Source: Candidatus Saccharimonadota bacterium (GTDB taxonomy: Bacteria > Patescibacteriota > Saccharimonadia > Saccharimonadales > UBA4665). From it: DNA of 34,967 nt. Position numbers and translations under genes: made by a program. The stretch spans positions 1-34,967 of the forward strand of contig DAIESS010000004.1 of the NCBI GenBank assembly GCA_027346135.1. The letters are read 5' to 3'. Under the pieces are notes generated by a model that had not been told where the DNA came from, made no database searches, and was given only the letters and a program-made list of their open reading frames with translations. Below, piece after piece: positions 1 to 9,465 of this stretch (position 1 is its first letter; every line of letters begins with the position of its first letter).

Positions 1-810
1 GAACGCCATGTGGAGCCAGTAGTTTACGAACTTCTTTCCCGTAGCGGCTTCAGACTGCGCTATCTCGTTCGTGTGGTGTATCGGAATGTGATCTATCCCG
101 CCCATGTGCATGTCGAAGTGCTCCCCGAGATACTTCATGCTCATGGCCGAACATTCGAGATGCCAGCCCGGAAAGCCTTTGCCCCACGGGCTGTCCCATT
201 CCATGTCGCGCTGTTGATCGGTTGGCGAAAATTTCCAAAGCGCAAAGTCGGTTATAGCGTGTTTTTCGGGATTATATTCGACACGTGCACCGGCTTGTTG
301 TTCGTCGATGTCGAGTCTGGCAAAGTCGGCGTAGGTTGGAAATTTCTTAGTATCGAAATAAACACCGTCGCTAATCGTGTAGGTATAGCCTTTGGCCTCA
401 AGCTGTTTGATTAAATCAATTTGTTCGGCAATGTGCTCGGTGGCTTTTGGTAGGTAGTCCGGTTGTTTTATGTTTAATCGCGCCAGAGCCTTAACGAAAT
501 AATCACCGTAAAAAGCCGCTACGTCCCAAGCAGTCTTGCCTTCGCGGCGAGCACCTTTCTCGAGCTTATCTTCGCCCTCATCGGCGTCGGATACGAGATG
601 GCCGACATCGGTAATGTTCATCACCCATTTTGGCTGCAAATTGGCAATGGCAAGACTGCGCACCAGCAGGTCGTAACGAATAAAAGTAAACCAGTTACCA
701 ACATGCGGATAATCGTAAACAGTCGGACCACAGGTATAAACAGTTACGGCCGGCGGGTTGAGCGGCTGGATTTCTTCGTTATGACGCGATAGCGTGTTGT
801 ACAGTTTCAT
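1..810 (-). CDS. cysS: Cysteinyl-tRNA synthetase, N-terminal part (runs off left edge)
   Basis: Hand translation of minus strand from ATG at 810: [40 protein letters not shown]...[59 protein letters not shown]; class I CysRS motifs. Not in the ORF track because it has no stop in the window. Confidence 0.96.
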   Translation of the reverse strand, partial: MKLYNTLSRHNEEIQPLNPPAVTVYTCGPTVYDYPHVGNWFTFIRYDLLVRSLAIANLQPKWVMNITDVGHLVSDADEGEDKLEKGARREGKTAWDVAAFYGDYFVKALARLNIKQPDYLPKATEHIAEQIDLIKQLEAKGYTYTISDGVYFDTKKFPTYADFARLDIDEQQAGARVEYNPEKHAITDFALWKFSPTDQQRDMEWDSPWGKGFPGWHLECSAMSMKYLGEHFDMHMGGIDHIPIHHTNEIAQSEAATGKKFVNYWLHMAF

Positions 811-1816
811 CGGATGGTTCCTTGTCTAAAGTATCGAGCAGATGAGTGGCGAATTCAAGGCACTCCGACCTAACCTCGTTAAAAGGACGACCGTTGGTTA
901 CCTTAAAGCCGCTGGCATAGGCATGGCCGCCGCCGCCCATCTTTTCGGCGAGACGACCGGCCACCGCCGCACCTTGGTTGGCGCGGATGGCGGCAGTCAC
1001 CTTGCCATCATCATATTGTTTAAAAACAATCGATAGTAAGACGCCAGTTGTTTGCAACATATCATTCTGAATTAATGGCGCTGGGTTGTATAGCGGGCTA
1101 AAAGTGTTAATTTCGGTCTGCGGGATGGTGACGGTGGCGATTCGGCCGCCAGCCGTTAGATCGGTACGAGCAATTAATTCACCCTTGTAACGGAAGATTT
1201 CAGGCGGCATTTTACTGTATTCGCGCCGGAGTTCTTCGAGTAATGGCCGGCTAACGCCAGCTTCGGTTAGCGCGGCCATAGCGCGGTAGGTAGCGGCTGA
1301 AGCCAAATCGTTAGTTAAACCTTGGGTATCGCCGAGGATTGCCGACATAATATGCCCACCTGCTTCGGTGTTAATTGCCCAGCCAAGCGAGCTAGCCAGA
1401 TTATAGATCAGCTCGCCCGTCGAAGATAGTTCGCCGTCACAGATGACAACCTCGGCGAAATCGATTTTATTTTCAACGATAGCGTGGTGGTCGAGAACGG
1501 CCGTCGGGCGCGCCTTGACCCAGCCCAGCTGTCCTGCTTGGTCGAGTTTTTCAAGCAGCGTGGTCGTTGAAGCGTCGACAATAATCGAAGCGTCGAACTT
1601 GGTTGGCAAGTCCTTCTTAACCCTGTCCCAGCCTGACATGTAGTGTAAATAGCCTGGCATATCGACGCCGCAGTAAAGCTCAACATTTTTACCAAGATCG
1701 CCGACGATGTGCTCTAGCGCCAAGGCACTGCCTAGGCTGTCGGCATCAGGATTGTCGGCTTGAATAATAATGATTTTGCTGGCTGTTTCGACCAGTTGCT
1801 TGAATTTTTCTTGCAT
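779..1816 (-). CDS. DHH/DHHA1 family phosphoesterase (NrnA-like oligoribonuclease/pAp phosphatase)
   Basis: Motifs [31 protein letters not shown]. Overlaps cysS start by 32 nt. Confidence 0.9.
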   Translation of the reverse strand: MQEKFKQLVETASKIIIIQADNPDADSLGSALALEHIVGDLGKNVELYCGVDMPGYLHYMSGWDRVKKDLPTKFDASIIVDASTTTLLEKLDQAGQLGWVKARPTAVLDHHAIVENKIDFAEVVICDGELSSTGELIYNLASSLGWAINTEAGGHIMSAILGDTQGLTNDLASAATYRAMAALTEAGVSRPLLEELRREYSKMPPEIFRYKGELIARTDLTAGGRIATVTIPQTEINTFSPLYNPAPLIQNDMLQTTGVLLSIVFKQYDDGKVTAAIRANQGAAVAGRLAEKMGGGGHAYASGFKVTNGRPFNEVRSECLEFATHLLDTLDKEPSDETVQHAIAS

Positions 1817-1871
1817 AGTTATAGATATATTACCAGTTTTATGGCCCAGATGCTTCTGTTATGCTCTTAGC

Positions 1872-2135
1872 ATGGGACATTTGTCATGGGGAGAACTCGA
1901 ACGACGGCAGGCGCAGGCGGCAACCGTCTTGCCCCTTGGCAAAAAAATTGAGCATTACAAGACGCGCGACATATACCAAATTATCGGTCATTGCGTTATC
2001 GAAAAATCTGATGAAGTCGGCATTCTCTATAGTGCAGTTGGTCATTCAGGGGTGACGTTTATGCGTCCATGGCTTGAATTTTTCGAACTTGTTGAGTTAG
2101 ACGGCGCTCAAGTTGAACGCTTTAGAATCTTCTGA
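1872..2135 (+). CDS. Small DUF1653-like protein
   Basis: MGHLSWGELERRQAQAATVLPLGKKIEHYKTRDIYQIIGHCVIEKSDEVGILYSAVGHSGVTFMRPWLEFFELV...; KxxHYKxxxYxxxGxxxxxxxxExxxxY...RPxxxF pattern. ATG at 1872 preferred over the upstream start of the 1770 ORF. Confidence 0.6.
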   Translation: MGHLSWGELERRQAQAATVLPLGKKIEHYKTRDIYQIIGHCVIEKSDEVGILYSAVGHSGVTFMRPWLEFFELVELDGAQVERFRIF

Positions 2136-2150
2136 GACTAGCTTAAAAAA

Positions 2151-2755
2151 CTAAAGCGCTTGGCGGCCTTCAAGAGCCCGCCCAAGTGTTATTTGGTCGG
2201 CATATTCCAGGTCGACGCCAATGGGCAAGCCGCGAGCTAGACGGGTAATTTTAACTGGTCGGTCGCCAATTTGCTGTTGGATGTATAGCGCTGTCGACTC
2301 GCCTTCAACGCTGGCGTTGGTGGCTAAGATAATTTCCTCGACGTTATCGTCGTCAATACGCTGTACTAGTTCGGCAATGTGCAAATTTTCTGGCCCGATG
2401 CCATCGATTGGCGAAACTAAGCCACCAAGGACATGGTAAGTGCCGTGAAATTGATTGGTTTTCTCTAGGGCTGAAATATCGAATGGCTCGGCCACAACAG
2501 CTACGGTTTTTTGTCGCGCCGGGGATCGGTGTAAAGGTCGGACAGATCTTGGCCGGCCGGTACGAATGCAAAAGTTTTTTTACAGTAGCCTATACCGCCA
2601 TGTAATTTTGCCAGGCTGTCAGATAATTTATGAGTGACGTTGCTGTCGCGTCGCGTTAAATAATACGCGAAACGTTCAGCTGTTCGCGGACCGACGCCTG
2701 GAAGCGCCCCGAAAGCCTCAATCAGCTCAGTCAGTGCTGGCGGCAGAACTTGCAT
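2151..2755 (-). pseudogene. recR: Recombination mediator RecR, split by a -1 frame change near 2502-2512
   Basis: N-part (2501-2755) MQVLPPALTELIEAFGALPGVGPRTAERFAYYL...TDPRRDKK and C-part (2151-2495) MAEPFDISALEKTNQFHGTYHVLGGLVSPIDGIGPENL...GLPIGVDLEYADQITLGRALEGRQAL lie in different frames and join across CGACAAAAAACCG. Confidence 0.9.
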
Positions 2756-2759
2756 GTAA

Positions 2760-3053
2760 CTATAGACCTAGATCGCCCAGGGCGCCCATCATGGGCTGCA
2801 TCTTTTCGGCGGCCACCTTTTGGCTGGCCTGGATGGCTTCTTTGACGGCATCTTCAACCCAGCGCTCGAGCTGACCAATGTCACTTAGATCAACGTATTC
2901 TGGGTCGATGTGGATTTTTTTAATCTTCTGTTCGCCCGTGATCTCGACACTAACAGCACCATCACCCTTTTCAACGGTAATCACCTGCTTTTGTAGTTCT
3001 TTTTGAATCTTTTTAACTTTCATCAGCATTTTAGCTTGGTCAAACCGGTTCAT
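2760..3053 (-). CDS. YbaB/EbfC family nucleoid-associated protein
   Basis: MNRFDQAKMLMKVKKIQKELQKQVITVEKGDGAVSVEITGEQKIKKIHIDPEYVD...; directly upstream of recR, as is typical. Confidence 0.9.
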   Translation of the reverse strand: MNRFDQAKMLMKVKKIQKELQKQVITVEKGDGAVSVEITGEQKIKKIHIDPEYVDLSDIGQLERWVEDAVKEAIQASQKVAAEKMQPMMGALGDLGL

Positions 3054-3107
3054 CTGTTTCTCCCTTATTGTCTCGTCTTATTGTAGCAAATTTATAAGTT
3101 TATGGTG

Positions 3108-4373
3108 CTATCTGTGTGGTACAAGTTTTTCGTCGAACACCTGGCGCGTCTCGCTGTTGTGTGGCCAGGCCACATAGTAGGCTCTGAGGTTGTATAAACA
3201 CGATGCGCTAACCAGTAGAATTACCACGCCGATACCCAGACCACGCGCCAATGGATTACGCGGGAAAACGCGCAACCAAATATGTAATAAATAGGCCAGT
3301 CCGGCCGTGGCAATGATGTAGACCAGTGGCACTAGGCTACTGATGCGAACCGAAGTGCTCAGAGCCGTCAATATGGCGCTCACAGCCGTAAAAAGCAATA
3401 GCAGCCGTGTGCGGGCGGCCGATAAATGGCGACCGTAAAAAATAAGACCAGCAATTAGCATGGCACTAACAAAAGCATCTAATATAGGTAAGCGACCTAG
3501 CCACAAGCCTGGTTCATGTGGGCCACGGACGATGAAGTAAGCAAAGGCGTCTATAAACCGCTTCAGAACATTAAGCCAGTCGTCGAGCTGGGCTGGTAAA
3601 CCCGCCCAGGGCAAAAGCAAGTCCGGCCGCCGGTAAAACAATGCCGCTAGTCCGCCTACAATGCCAATAACTGCTACGATTGCCCCACTTTTGAGCCACC
3701 ATGTTTCTAAGGTCTCCCAAGCTTCAGCCAGCTCATTGCGCTGCAATACCAGGTTGATAATTATTAACCAAACCATACCCGGCATGCATAGCAGGAGTAA
3801 CATACCAGCAAGCCAAGTAAGAACAGCTAATATTCGGTCACTGTATTCATACAATATGACATTCAATGCTAGTAGCGTTGGGATGGCCCACAAAAATTCA
3901 ACATCATAAGTGGCGCTGCGGCTAACGTGCAAAAATCAGCCGCTGCAAGCGAACACAAGTGTACCAAGGACGGTCATACGCATGCCATACCAACGTTTTA
4001 ACAGATACGCAAATGGGATTAATGTACCCAGTCCAAAGAGTGCGGCCGGCAAGCGCATCAGGGCGGCACTATGCAGCGGAATGTGCCAGGTGGCCCAACC
4101 GACCAATTTCATCGGCAGGTTCAACGGGTTATGAATGATGGCGTGAAAGCTGGAATAATCGCCGAGAGTTTGCCATTCGGCCTGACTGACGCCATGAGTT
4201 AGACTGCCTAATCGGTAGCCTAATAATAGGAACAACGCAATAACTAGACTGGCATACATTGTTATGCTACGCCAGTGTTTATGCCAAAACGTTACGATTT
4301 GCTTCATGGCTGACGCTATTATATCGTGCTTATGGCTTCGGCTGGAATTTTTATTCGCTGAACGGGTTGTCAT
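3108..4373 (-). pseudogene. GT39/ArnT-like multi-TM glycosyltransferase interrupted by an in-frame TGA at 3936-3938
   Basis: ORFs 3936-4373 and 3108-3932 are in the same frame (441 nt offset), separated by TGA; joined sequence ...LVFACSG[*]FLHVSRSATYDVEFLWAIPTLLAL... reads through a typical GT39 'W-F-L-x-x-S-R' segment. An internal start at 4307 (MKQIVTFWHKHW) is possible. Confidence 0.6.
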
Positions 4374-5709
4374 GTCGGGTATCGATTGAACGGAAGCGCT
4401 GTTTTTCGTTGTCGAAATACAATTCTACGCCACCTGTCGGACCATTACGGTGCTTCTTGATGAGTATGTCGGTGATTTTTTTACGGTCAGTCTCGGGGTT
4501 ATAGTACTCTTCGCGGTAAATAAACGCGACCACGTCGGCATCCTGCTCGATAGAACCTGATTCACGTAAGTCGGCCAGCTGTGGAATTTGCGGGCTACGG
4601 TTTTCGACTGAGCGGCTTAACTGGCTAAGGGCGATCAACGGCACGTTCAATTCGCGGGCGACGCCCTTAAGCCCACGCGAAATTTCCGATATTTCCTGGA
4701 CGCGGTTACCGCTGTCGCCATAGCGGCCGCCGCCGCTCATCAGCTGCAAATAGTCGACAATGATAAGCCCCAGCGGTCGCTGGTGAGCCTCGCGGCGCGC
4801 CTTAGTGCGCATATCGCTGACGGTTATGCCCGGTGTGTCGTCAATAAATATTGGTGCTTCGCTGAGGGTTCCCATGGCTTCGCCGATCTTCTCGAAGTCG
4901 GCGTCGGTTAGATTGCCAGTACGCAGTGCCCAGGCATCAACGCCTGATTCCATCGACAACAAGCGGTCGACTAACTGTTCTTTGCTCATTTCCAGGCTAA
5001 ACAGCAGCACGGGCTCCTTGGCCTGGACGGCGACTTTGTGAGCCAAGTTAAGTGCGAGGGCCGTTTTACCCATCGAAGGTCGGGCTGCTAGAATGAATAG
5101 ATCAGAGCGCTGTAACCCGGCTAAAATATTGTCCATATCCTTAAAGCCTGTCGGAACGCCACGAATCTTCTTCTTGTCTTTATGCAGGTCGTCTAAACGC
5201 TCAAAACTCTCGGCCAAAATGCTCTCAATGCTGACGACGCTTTGTTTGACGTGCTGCTGGCTGACTTCAAATAGCTTAGTTTCGGCTTCTTCAATAAGCT
5301 CGCGCAAATTGCTTGACTCGTCATAGCCCAGGCCGCTAATTTCTTGCGAGGCGGAGATTAAACGGCGCCGCAGGGCCTTTTGGGCAACGATATCGGCGTA
5401 CTGCTCGACGTGAGCAGCGGTTGGAACGAAGTTGGTGAGCTCTGTTAAGTAAGTCGGGCCGCCCACCATTTCTAGATAGCCATTATTTTTTAGCTGGTCG
5501 GCTAAGGTTAAGACATCAATCGGACTACGTTTTTCGTAAAGCTTTTGGATGGCCTCATAAATGCGCTGATGTTTGACGTCGAAAAAATCTTCAGCCGTAA
5601 TGATGTCGGCAATTTTAACAATGGCGTCACTGTCAATTAAGATAGCGCCAAGCAAGCTGGCTTCGGCTTCACTGTTCTGAGGCGGTGCTTGTTTTTTCCC
5701 TGGCTCCAT
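4351..5709 (-). CDS. dnaB: Replicative DNA helicase
   Basis: PPQNSEAEASLLGAIL, Walker A AARPSMGKTALALNLA, SLEMSKEQLVDRLL, IIVDYLQLM. Confidence 0.98.
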   Translation of the reverse strand: MEPGKKQAPPQNSEAEASLLGAILIDSDAIVKIADIITAEDFFDVKHQRIYEAIQKLYEKRSPIDVLTLADQLKNNGYLEMVGGPTYLTELTNFVPTAAHVEQYADIVAQKALRRRLISASQEISGLGYDESSNLRELIEEAETKLFEVSQQHVKQSVVSIESILAESFERLDDLHKDKKKIRGVPTGFKDMDNILAGLQRSDLFILAARPSMGKTALALNLAHKVAVQAKEPVLLFSLEMSKEQLVDRLLSMESGVDAWALRTGNLTDADFEKIGEAMGTLSEAPIFIDDTPGITVSDMRTKARREAHQRPLGLIIVDYLQLMSGGGRYGDSGNRVQEISEISRGLKGVARELNVPLIALSQLSRSVENRSPQIPQLADLRESGSIEQDADVVAFIYREEYYNPETDRKKITDILIKKHRNGPTGGVELYFDNEKQRFRSIDTRHDNPFSE

Positions 5710-5765
5710 ATTGTCTCCGATACTGGCTAAGCAGATGATCTGCTGCCATTTTGTCCCCTTCTCTA

Positions 5766-7310
5766 CTATGATTCTAGCAGTTCGCCGCCGCCGAAGATAT
5801 TGCTTATGGCATCAATTGTGCCGCCAGCGGCCTTTGGTGCTGCAACAACTGGTTCAGGCTTACTGTTTTTGTCAAATAAGCACTCAAGCTCGACCTCGTG
5901 GCCCAAGACATTGCCCAGGACTTTGCTGACGACAGCTTTGTTTTTAGCCTCGTTGACTCGCTTTTGATGAAACGCAAAACCAAAAGTTAGTCGGACTTTG
6001 TCGTTCAAAAACTCAGGGCGAGCCATACGCACGACCCCATAGAGGGTGTTGTGCTCGGTTTTAAGGGCTTTTAACGTCTCGGCCCAATGAGCTTTATCGT
6101 CGCCAGCTGATGCGGCACTAGCTGTGGTGTCGGCTGCTTGCTCGGGCGCTACAGGTGGGGGTGTTGGTGTGTTTTTGTTGCTAGGTTCGGCGTCTTCTTT
6201 AGCGGGCTCTTCCGGTTGGGCGACGGCCGGCTCGGCCTTAATTGGTGCCGGTGCGGCCTCGTCCTTAGGCTTGGCTACTTTCGACTTAGTGGCTACGGGC
6301 TCTTCTTGATGGGGCAGCGTTGCAGTGACGGTAGGCCGTTGCCATGTCAGATCGGCTGACATTTGTTCAAGCAAAACCAACTCGAGATAGCGGCCGGGAT
6401 TGTGTGAGACGCCGACTTCGAGCAAATCTTTTAGTATGGTTATGGCCTGGGCGGCCCGTAGTAACGGTTTGCTTTCAAGCAATGAGTTACGCAGTAGCCG
6501 GCTAAGCTCCTTGGCAATGGCAGCCGCTTGATAACCTTGCTGCTGTAACTGCTGAAGACTCCCGGCGACAGCCGCTATGTCATTGGCGGCAATTTGATTA
6601 ATCAGTTGGCTAATAGCCTCGACTGGCGGCACGCCTAAGAGAGCATGAACGTCGGCCACCTCAACTTTATCTTTGCTACGCGCGACCTGATCGAGCAAAC
6701 CGACGCTATCACGAAAACTGCCGTCACCATGTTCGGCCAACAGGGCCAGAGCTTCGTCGCTGATCTTGATTTTTTCTTCGTCGGCAATGTGGCGCAAGTG
6801 GGCTTGCAACTGCACAGGGTCGGCCGGGCGGAAGGTATAACGCTGAGTGCGGCTTATGATAGTCGCGGGCAGTTTATATACTTCGGTGGTCGCTAGAATA
6901 AAGACAATGTGAGCTGGCGGTTCCTCGAGCGTTTTCAGAAGCGCGTTAAAAGCTTGCGGCGTCAGCATATGAACTTCGTCGATGATGTAGACCTTGTATT
7001 TGCCGCTGGTAGGAGCGACGTAAACCTTTTCACGTAAGTCGCGGATTTCGTCGATGCCGCGGTTGCTGGCAGCGTCAATTTCAATTATGTCGATGTGGGC
7101 GTGTTCGTCGGTGTATGGTAAGCCGTTGATGTCGTGCGCCAATATACGGGCAATCGATGTCTTGCCGACGCCACGCGGCCCGGTAAATAAATAAGCATGG
7201 CTTAATTTGCCCTGCTTTAGCGCATTGCGAAGAGCTGTAATGATATGCTCTTGCCCAACAATTTCGTCGAGCGAACGCGACCGGTATTTACGGTATAATG
7301 CTTGTCCCAT
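5766..7310 (-). CDS. dnaX: DNA polymerase III subunit gamma/tau
   Basis: MGQALYRKYRSRSLDEIVGQEHIITALRNAL, GPRGVGKTSIARILA, DEVHMLTPQAFNALLKTLEEPP, SRTQRYTF; Pro/Ala-rich C-terminal linker. Lacks the usual Zn-binding Cys cluster. Confidence 0.97.
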   Translation of the reverse strand: MGQALYRKYRSRSLDEIVGQEHIITALRNALKQGKLSHAYLFTGPRGVGKTSIARILAHDINGLPYTDEHAHIDIIEIDAASNRGIDEIRDLREKVYVAPTSGKYKVYIIDEVHMLTPQAFNALLKTLEEPPAHIVFILATTEVYKLPATIISRTQRYTFRPADPVQLQAHLRHIADEEKIKISDEALALLAEHGDGSFRDSVGLLDQVARSKDKVEVADVHALLGVPPVEAISQLINQIAANDIAAVAGSLQQLQQQGYQAAAIAKELSRLLRNSLLESKPLLRAAQAITILKDLLEVGVSHNPGRYLELVLLEQMSADLTWQRPTVTATLPHQEEPVATKSKVAKPKDEAAPAPIKAEPAVAQPEEPAKEDAEPSNKNTPTPPPVAPEQAADTTASAASAGDDKAHWAETLKALKTEHNTLYGVVRMARPEFLNDKVRLTFGFAFHQKRVNEAKNKAVVSKVLGNVLGHEVELECLFDKNSKPEPVVAAPKAAGGTIDAISNIFGGGELLES

Positions 7311-7390
7311 GCTGCTCTTTAGTATAACCGAGTCTATGCCAATGCGCTGCTGTAATAAGTAGTACGCTTGAGCCTAAGAAAGCTTAGGAA

Positions 7391-7416
7391 TAAAAAATCG
7401 ACCCTCATCAGAGGGC
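7391..7416 (-). terminator. Intrinsic terminator downstream of the 7446-7955 gene
   Basis: Minus strand GGCCCTCTGATGAGGGTCGATTTTTTA: CCCTC/GAGGG stem followed by T6. Confidence 0.7.
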
Positions 7417-7445
7417 CGATAGAGTGCAAGATAATGATAAATCCG

Positions 7446-7955
7446 TTAGAGAGCGGCTTCGAGAGCGGCCCACTCGGCCGTGCTGTCGTCTTCCGGAACG
7501 TTGATACTAACCTGGTCGCCTGGCTTAGCCTTGAAGTAGGTTACGCTAGCGAGCAAGACACGGAATTCTTTGCCGTTTACATCGACGATGTAATGACCGT
7601 TTTCGAGCTTAAGTGTACCAACCAGCTGTTTGCGGGGGATTGGCCCAATTTGCTTGTACAGAAAAGCGCCGTCGTCGGCAATCGTAAGCTTAAGGATGTC
7701 GCCTTGGACAAGCTTGGACTTAGAGGCGTAGTTAGCCGGGACAGGATACATCTTGCCATCGCTGCCGGCCATGTTCTGACCGTCAAAGACGCCCTCGATG
7801 ATCTTACCGAGAGTTTCCTCACGGGCGATCGGAGTAATTTTTTCATCGTCGCCGACCAGACTGATTAGCAGCTCGTTTGCAGCAGCCAAATTTGTTTCGG
7901 CCTCCTGAATTAGAGCTCGCAATCTTTTGATTTGTTTTTCTGGTACGTCGGCCAT
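7446..7955 (-). CDS. Conserved-looking hypothetical protein
   Basis: ORF with likely start MADVPEKQIKRLRALIQEAETNLAAANELLISLVGD... at 7955 after AGGAAAAATA; own terminator. Confidence 0.65.
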   Translation of the reverse strand: MADVPEKQIKRLRALIQEAETNLAAANELLISLVGDDEKITPIAREETLGKIIEGVFDGQNMAGSDGKMYPVPANYASKSKLVQGDILKLTIADDGAFLYKQIGPIPRKQLVGTLKLENGHYIVDVNGKEFRVLLASVTYFKAKPGDQVSINVPEDDSTAEWAALEAAL

Positions 7956-8063
7956 TATTTTTCCTGTTTCTCCCAAGTGAGTGTTTGTATCTCTTCTCCC
8001 TAAACCTAGCACGTTTGATAGGTCAAGTCAAAAATCTTAAATAAAGTTGTGGATAACTAAGGA

Positions 8064-8088
8064 TCCGGCCACTGAAAAAGCGGCCGGA
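8064..8088 (-). terminator. Hairpin downstream of rplL
   Basis: TCCGGCC/GGCCGGA 7-bp stem 39 nt past the rplL stop; no clear T-tract. Confidence 0.4.
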
Positions 8089-8126
8089 CACCTTAATAAG
8101 ATCTGTCGTTCTATCTAAATGATAGA

Positions 8127-8504
8127 TTAGGCAAGCTCGACAGTAGCGCCAGCGTCTTCCAGAGCCTTCTTGGCGGCTTCGGCATCTTCAGTCTTAGCCT
8201 TTTCAAGAACAGTCTTTGGAGCACCGTCAACGAGAGCCTTAGCTTCGCCAAGACCAAGACCGGTCAGGTCTTTAACGGCCTTAATAACGGCAACTTTCTG
8301 TGCACCGGCGTCCTTCAAGACGACGTCGTATTCGCTCTTGGCGTCTTCGGCGGCAGCAGCTTCACCAGCGGCAGCAGGACCGGCAACAGCAACAGCAGCA
8401 GCTGGCTCAATGCCATATTCGTCCTTCAAGACGGTCTTAAGTTCGTTTACTTCTAGAACGGTGAGCTTGGTTAGCTCTTCGGCGAGTTTCTTTACATCAG
8501 CCAT
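8127..8504 (-). CDS. rplL: 50S ribosomal protein L7/L12
   Basis: [43 protein letters not shown]...[56 protein letters not shown]. Confidence 0.98.
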   Translation of the reverse strand: MADVKKLAEELTKLTVLEVNELKTVLKDEYGIEPAAAVAVAGPAAAGEAAAAEDAKSEYDVVLKDAGAQKVAVIKAVKDLTGLGLGEAKALVDGAPKTVLEKAKTEDAEAAKKALEDAGATVELA

Positions 8505-8528
8505 GATATATCTCCTTGATATGTAATA

Positions 8529-9053
8529 TTAAGCAGCGGCTTTGTCGGCGACACCGTCGAGCAGAGCATGCAAGTTGCCACTAAGGGCGTTAGTAACGTC
8601 GTTGACCGGTGATAGCAAGGTTGCAATCACTTGGGCGATCAATTGATCCTTACCAGGCAAGCTGGCGAGTGCCTTAACTTCGTCGGCGCTCAAGAATTTG
8701 CCTTCGGCGCTAAGAGCCCCTACGAACTGAATCGTTGGGTTCTTCTTGGCGAATTCAGCAAGAATTTGAGCTGGAGCGACTTCATCTTCGGCGTTGAAGG
8801 CGTAAACAAGCATACCTTCGAGGCCGCTAACATCAGTGTCCTTTAGGTTGTCGGTAGCTTTGACGGCTTGGATAACCAAACGGTTCTTGACTACTTTAAC
8901 CTTAGTGCCATTGTCGCGGGCTTGGCGGCGCAATGCCTGCATAGCCTTAACAGTTGTGCCTTCGTATTTGGCGACAACTGTCATTTTAGAAGTAGCGAGC
9001 AAATCACTGACTTCAGTGATGAGATCTGACTTCTGTTGTTTTGTTAGAGCCAT
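8529..9053 (-). CDS. rplJ: 50S ribosomal protein L10
   Basis: MALTKQQKSDLITEVSDLLATSKMTVVAKYEGTTVKAMQALRRQARDNGTKVKVVKNRLV...; followed by rplL. Confidence 0.97.
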   Translation of the reverse strand: MALTKQQKSDLITEVSDLLATSKMTVVAKYEGTTVKAMQALRRQARDNGTKVKVVKNRLVIQAVKATDNLKDTDVSGLEGMLVYAFNAEDEVAPAQILAEFAKKNPTIQFVGALSAEGKFLSADEVKALASLPGKDQLIAQVIATLLSPVNDVTNALSGNLHALLDGVADKAAA

Positions 9054-9111
9054 GTAGATTCTCCAATTATTGCTTATAAAATCTTCGACCTAGATTTTAT
9101 CCGTTGCCAAA

Positions 9112-9142
9112 CAAAAACCCCTCGGTTTTACCAAAGGGGTTC
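9112..9142 (-). terminator. Intrinsic terminator/attenuator between L10 leader and rplJ
   Basis: Minus strand AACCCCTTTGGTAAAACCGAGGGGTTTTTGT: CCCC(T)/(G)GGGG stem with T5. Confidence 0.7.
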
Positions 9143-9167
9143 AAACACTCATGAAAAGAGATTGTTT

Positions 9168-9232
9168 GTACCTCGGCGACTTTTTCAAAGCTTCAGGATT
9201 AAAGCTCGTCGCTGTCTCTGGCAACTGAGGGG
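9168..9232 (-). promoter_or_regulatory. Ribosomal protein L10 leader-like RNA element
   Basis: Minus strand GCCAGAGACAGCGACGAGCTTTAATCCTGAAGCTTTGAAAAAGTCGCCGAGGT carries the AGACAGC...TTAATCCTG...GCCGAGGT signature of L10 leaders; upstream of rplJ. Confidence 0.65.
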
Positions 9233-9234
9233 TA

Positions 9235-9263
9235 ATTATACGCCGTTTACTCCGGTAGGTCAA
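9235..9263 (-). promoter_or_regulatory. rplJ promoter
   Basis: TTGACC (9258-9263) - 17 nt - TATAAT (9235-9240); overlaps the 3' end of ORF 9247-9465. Confidence 0.75.
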
Positions 9264-9465
9264 CCGTTTCGGGCTCGTGGGCGTAACCTGAGACCGCGAT
9301 GTCGGCTTGAACGACAGGGTTCCCGGTGTAGGCAGCAAATTGGGCGTCGTGCTCAGTTAGGGCGTAGGGCTGGCGATCTTGGAGGGCCAAACGTCCGACG
9401 CCCCCGCAGAGGTCTCTTTCGGGGCGGGGGCGATCAAGTCGGTAGCGTGGTTGCTCAGGTGACAT
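9247..9465 (-). CDS. Hypothetical small protein (ORF2 of attenuated mini-operon)
   Basis: 72 aa MSPEQPRYRLDRPRPERDLCGGVGRLALQDRQ...; start overlaps upstream stop as TAATG (translational coupling). Confidence 0.45.
   Translation of the reverse strand: MSPEQPRYRLDRPRPERDLCGGVGRLALQDRQPYALTEHDAQFAAYTGNPVVQADIAVSGYAHEPETVDLPE

Noticed and set aside
1408-1695. Alternative-frame ORFs overlapping conserved genes (e.g. 1408-1695, 16221-16406, 16563-16802, 18737-19072, 27535-27747)
   Set aside because: Shadow ORFs fully inside genes with clear family motifs; no independent start signals.
3936-3938. TGA recoded as an amino acid (as in SR1/Gracilibacteria)
   Set aside because: TGA serves as a genuine stop in several tightly overlapping gene pairs in this window and is otherwise absent inside conserved genes.
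5766-7310. Programmed frameshift in dnaX (gamma/tau)
   Set aside because: No A6G-type slippery site with premature in-frame stop noticed; the full-length ORF is continuous.
7374-7389. Palindrome CCTAAGAAAGCTTAGG beside the 7391-7416 terminator
   Set aside because: Short, low complexity, no T-tract; likely incidental next to the true terminator.
8048-8056. Perfect DnaA box (TGTGGATAA = TTATCCACA) near dnaX/rplL
   Set aside because: Single isolated 9-mer; not clustered, no AT-rich DUE, no dnaA/dnaN; chance occurrence is plausible in 35 kb.
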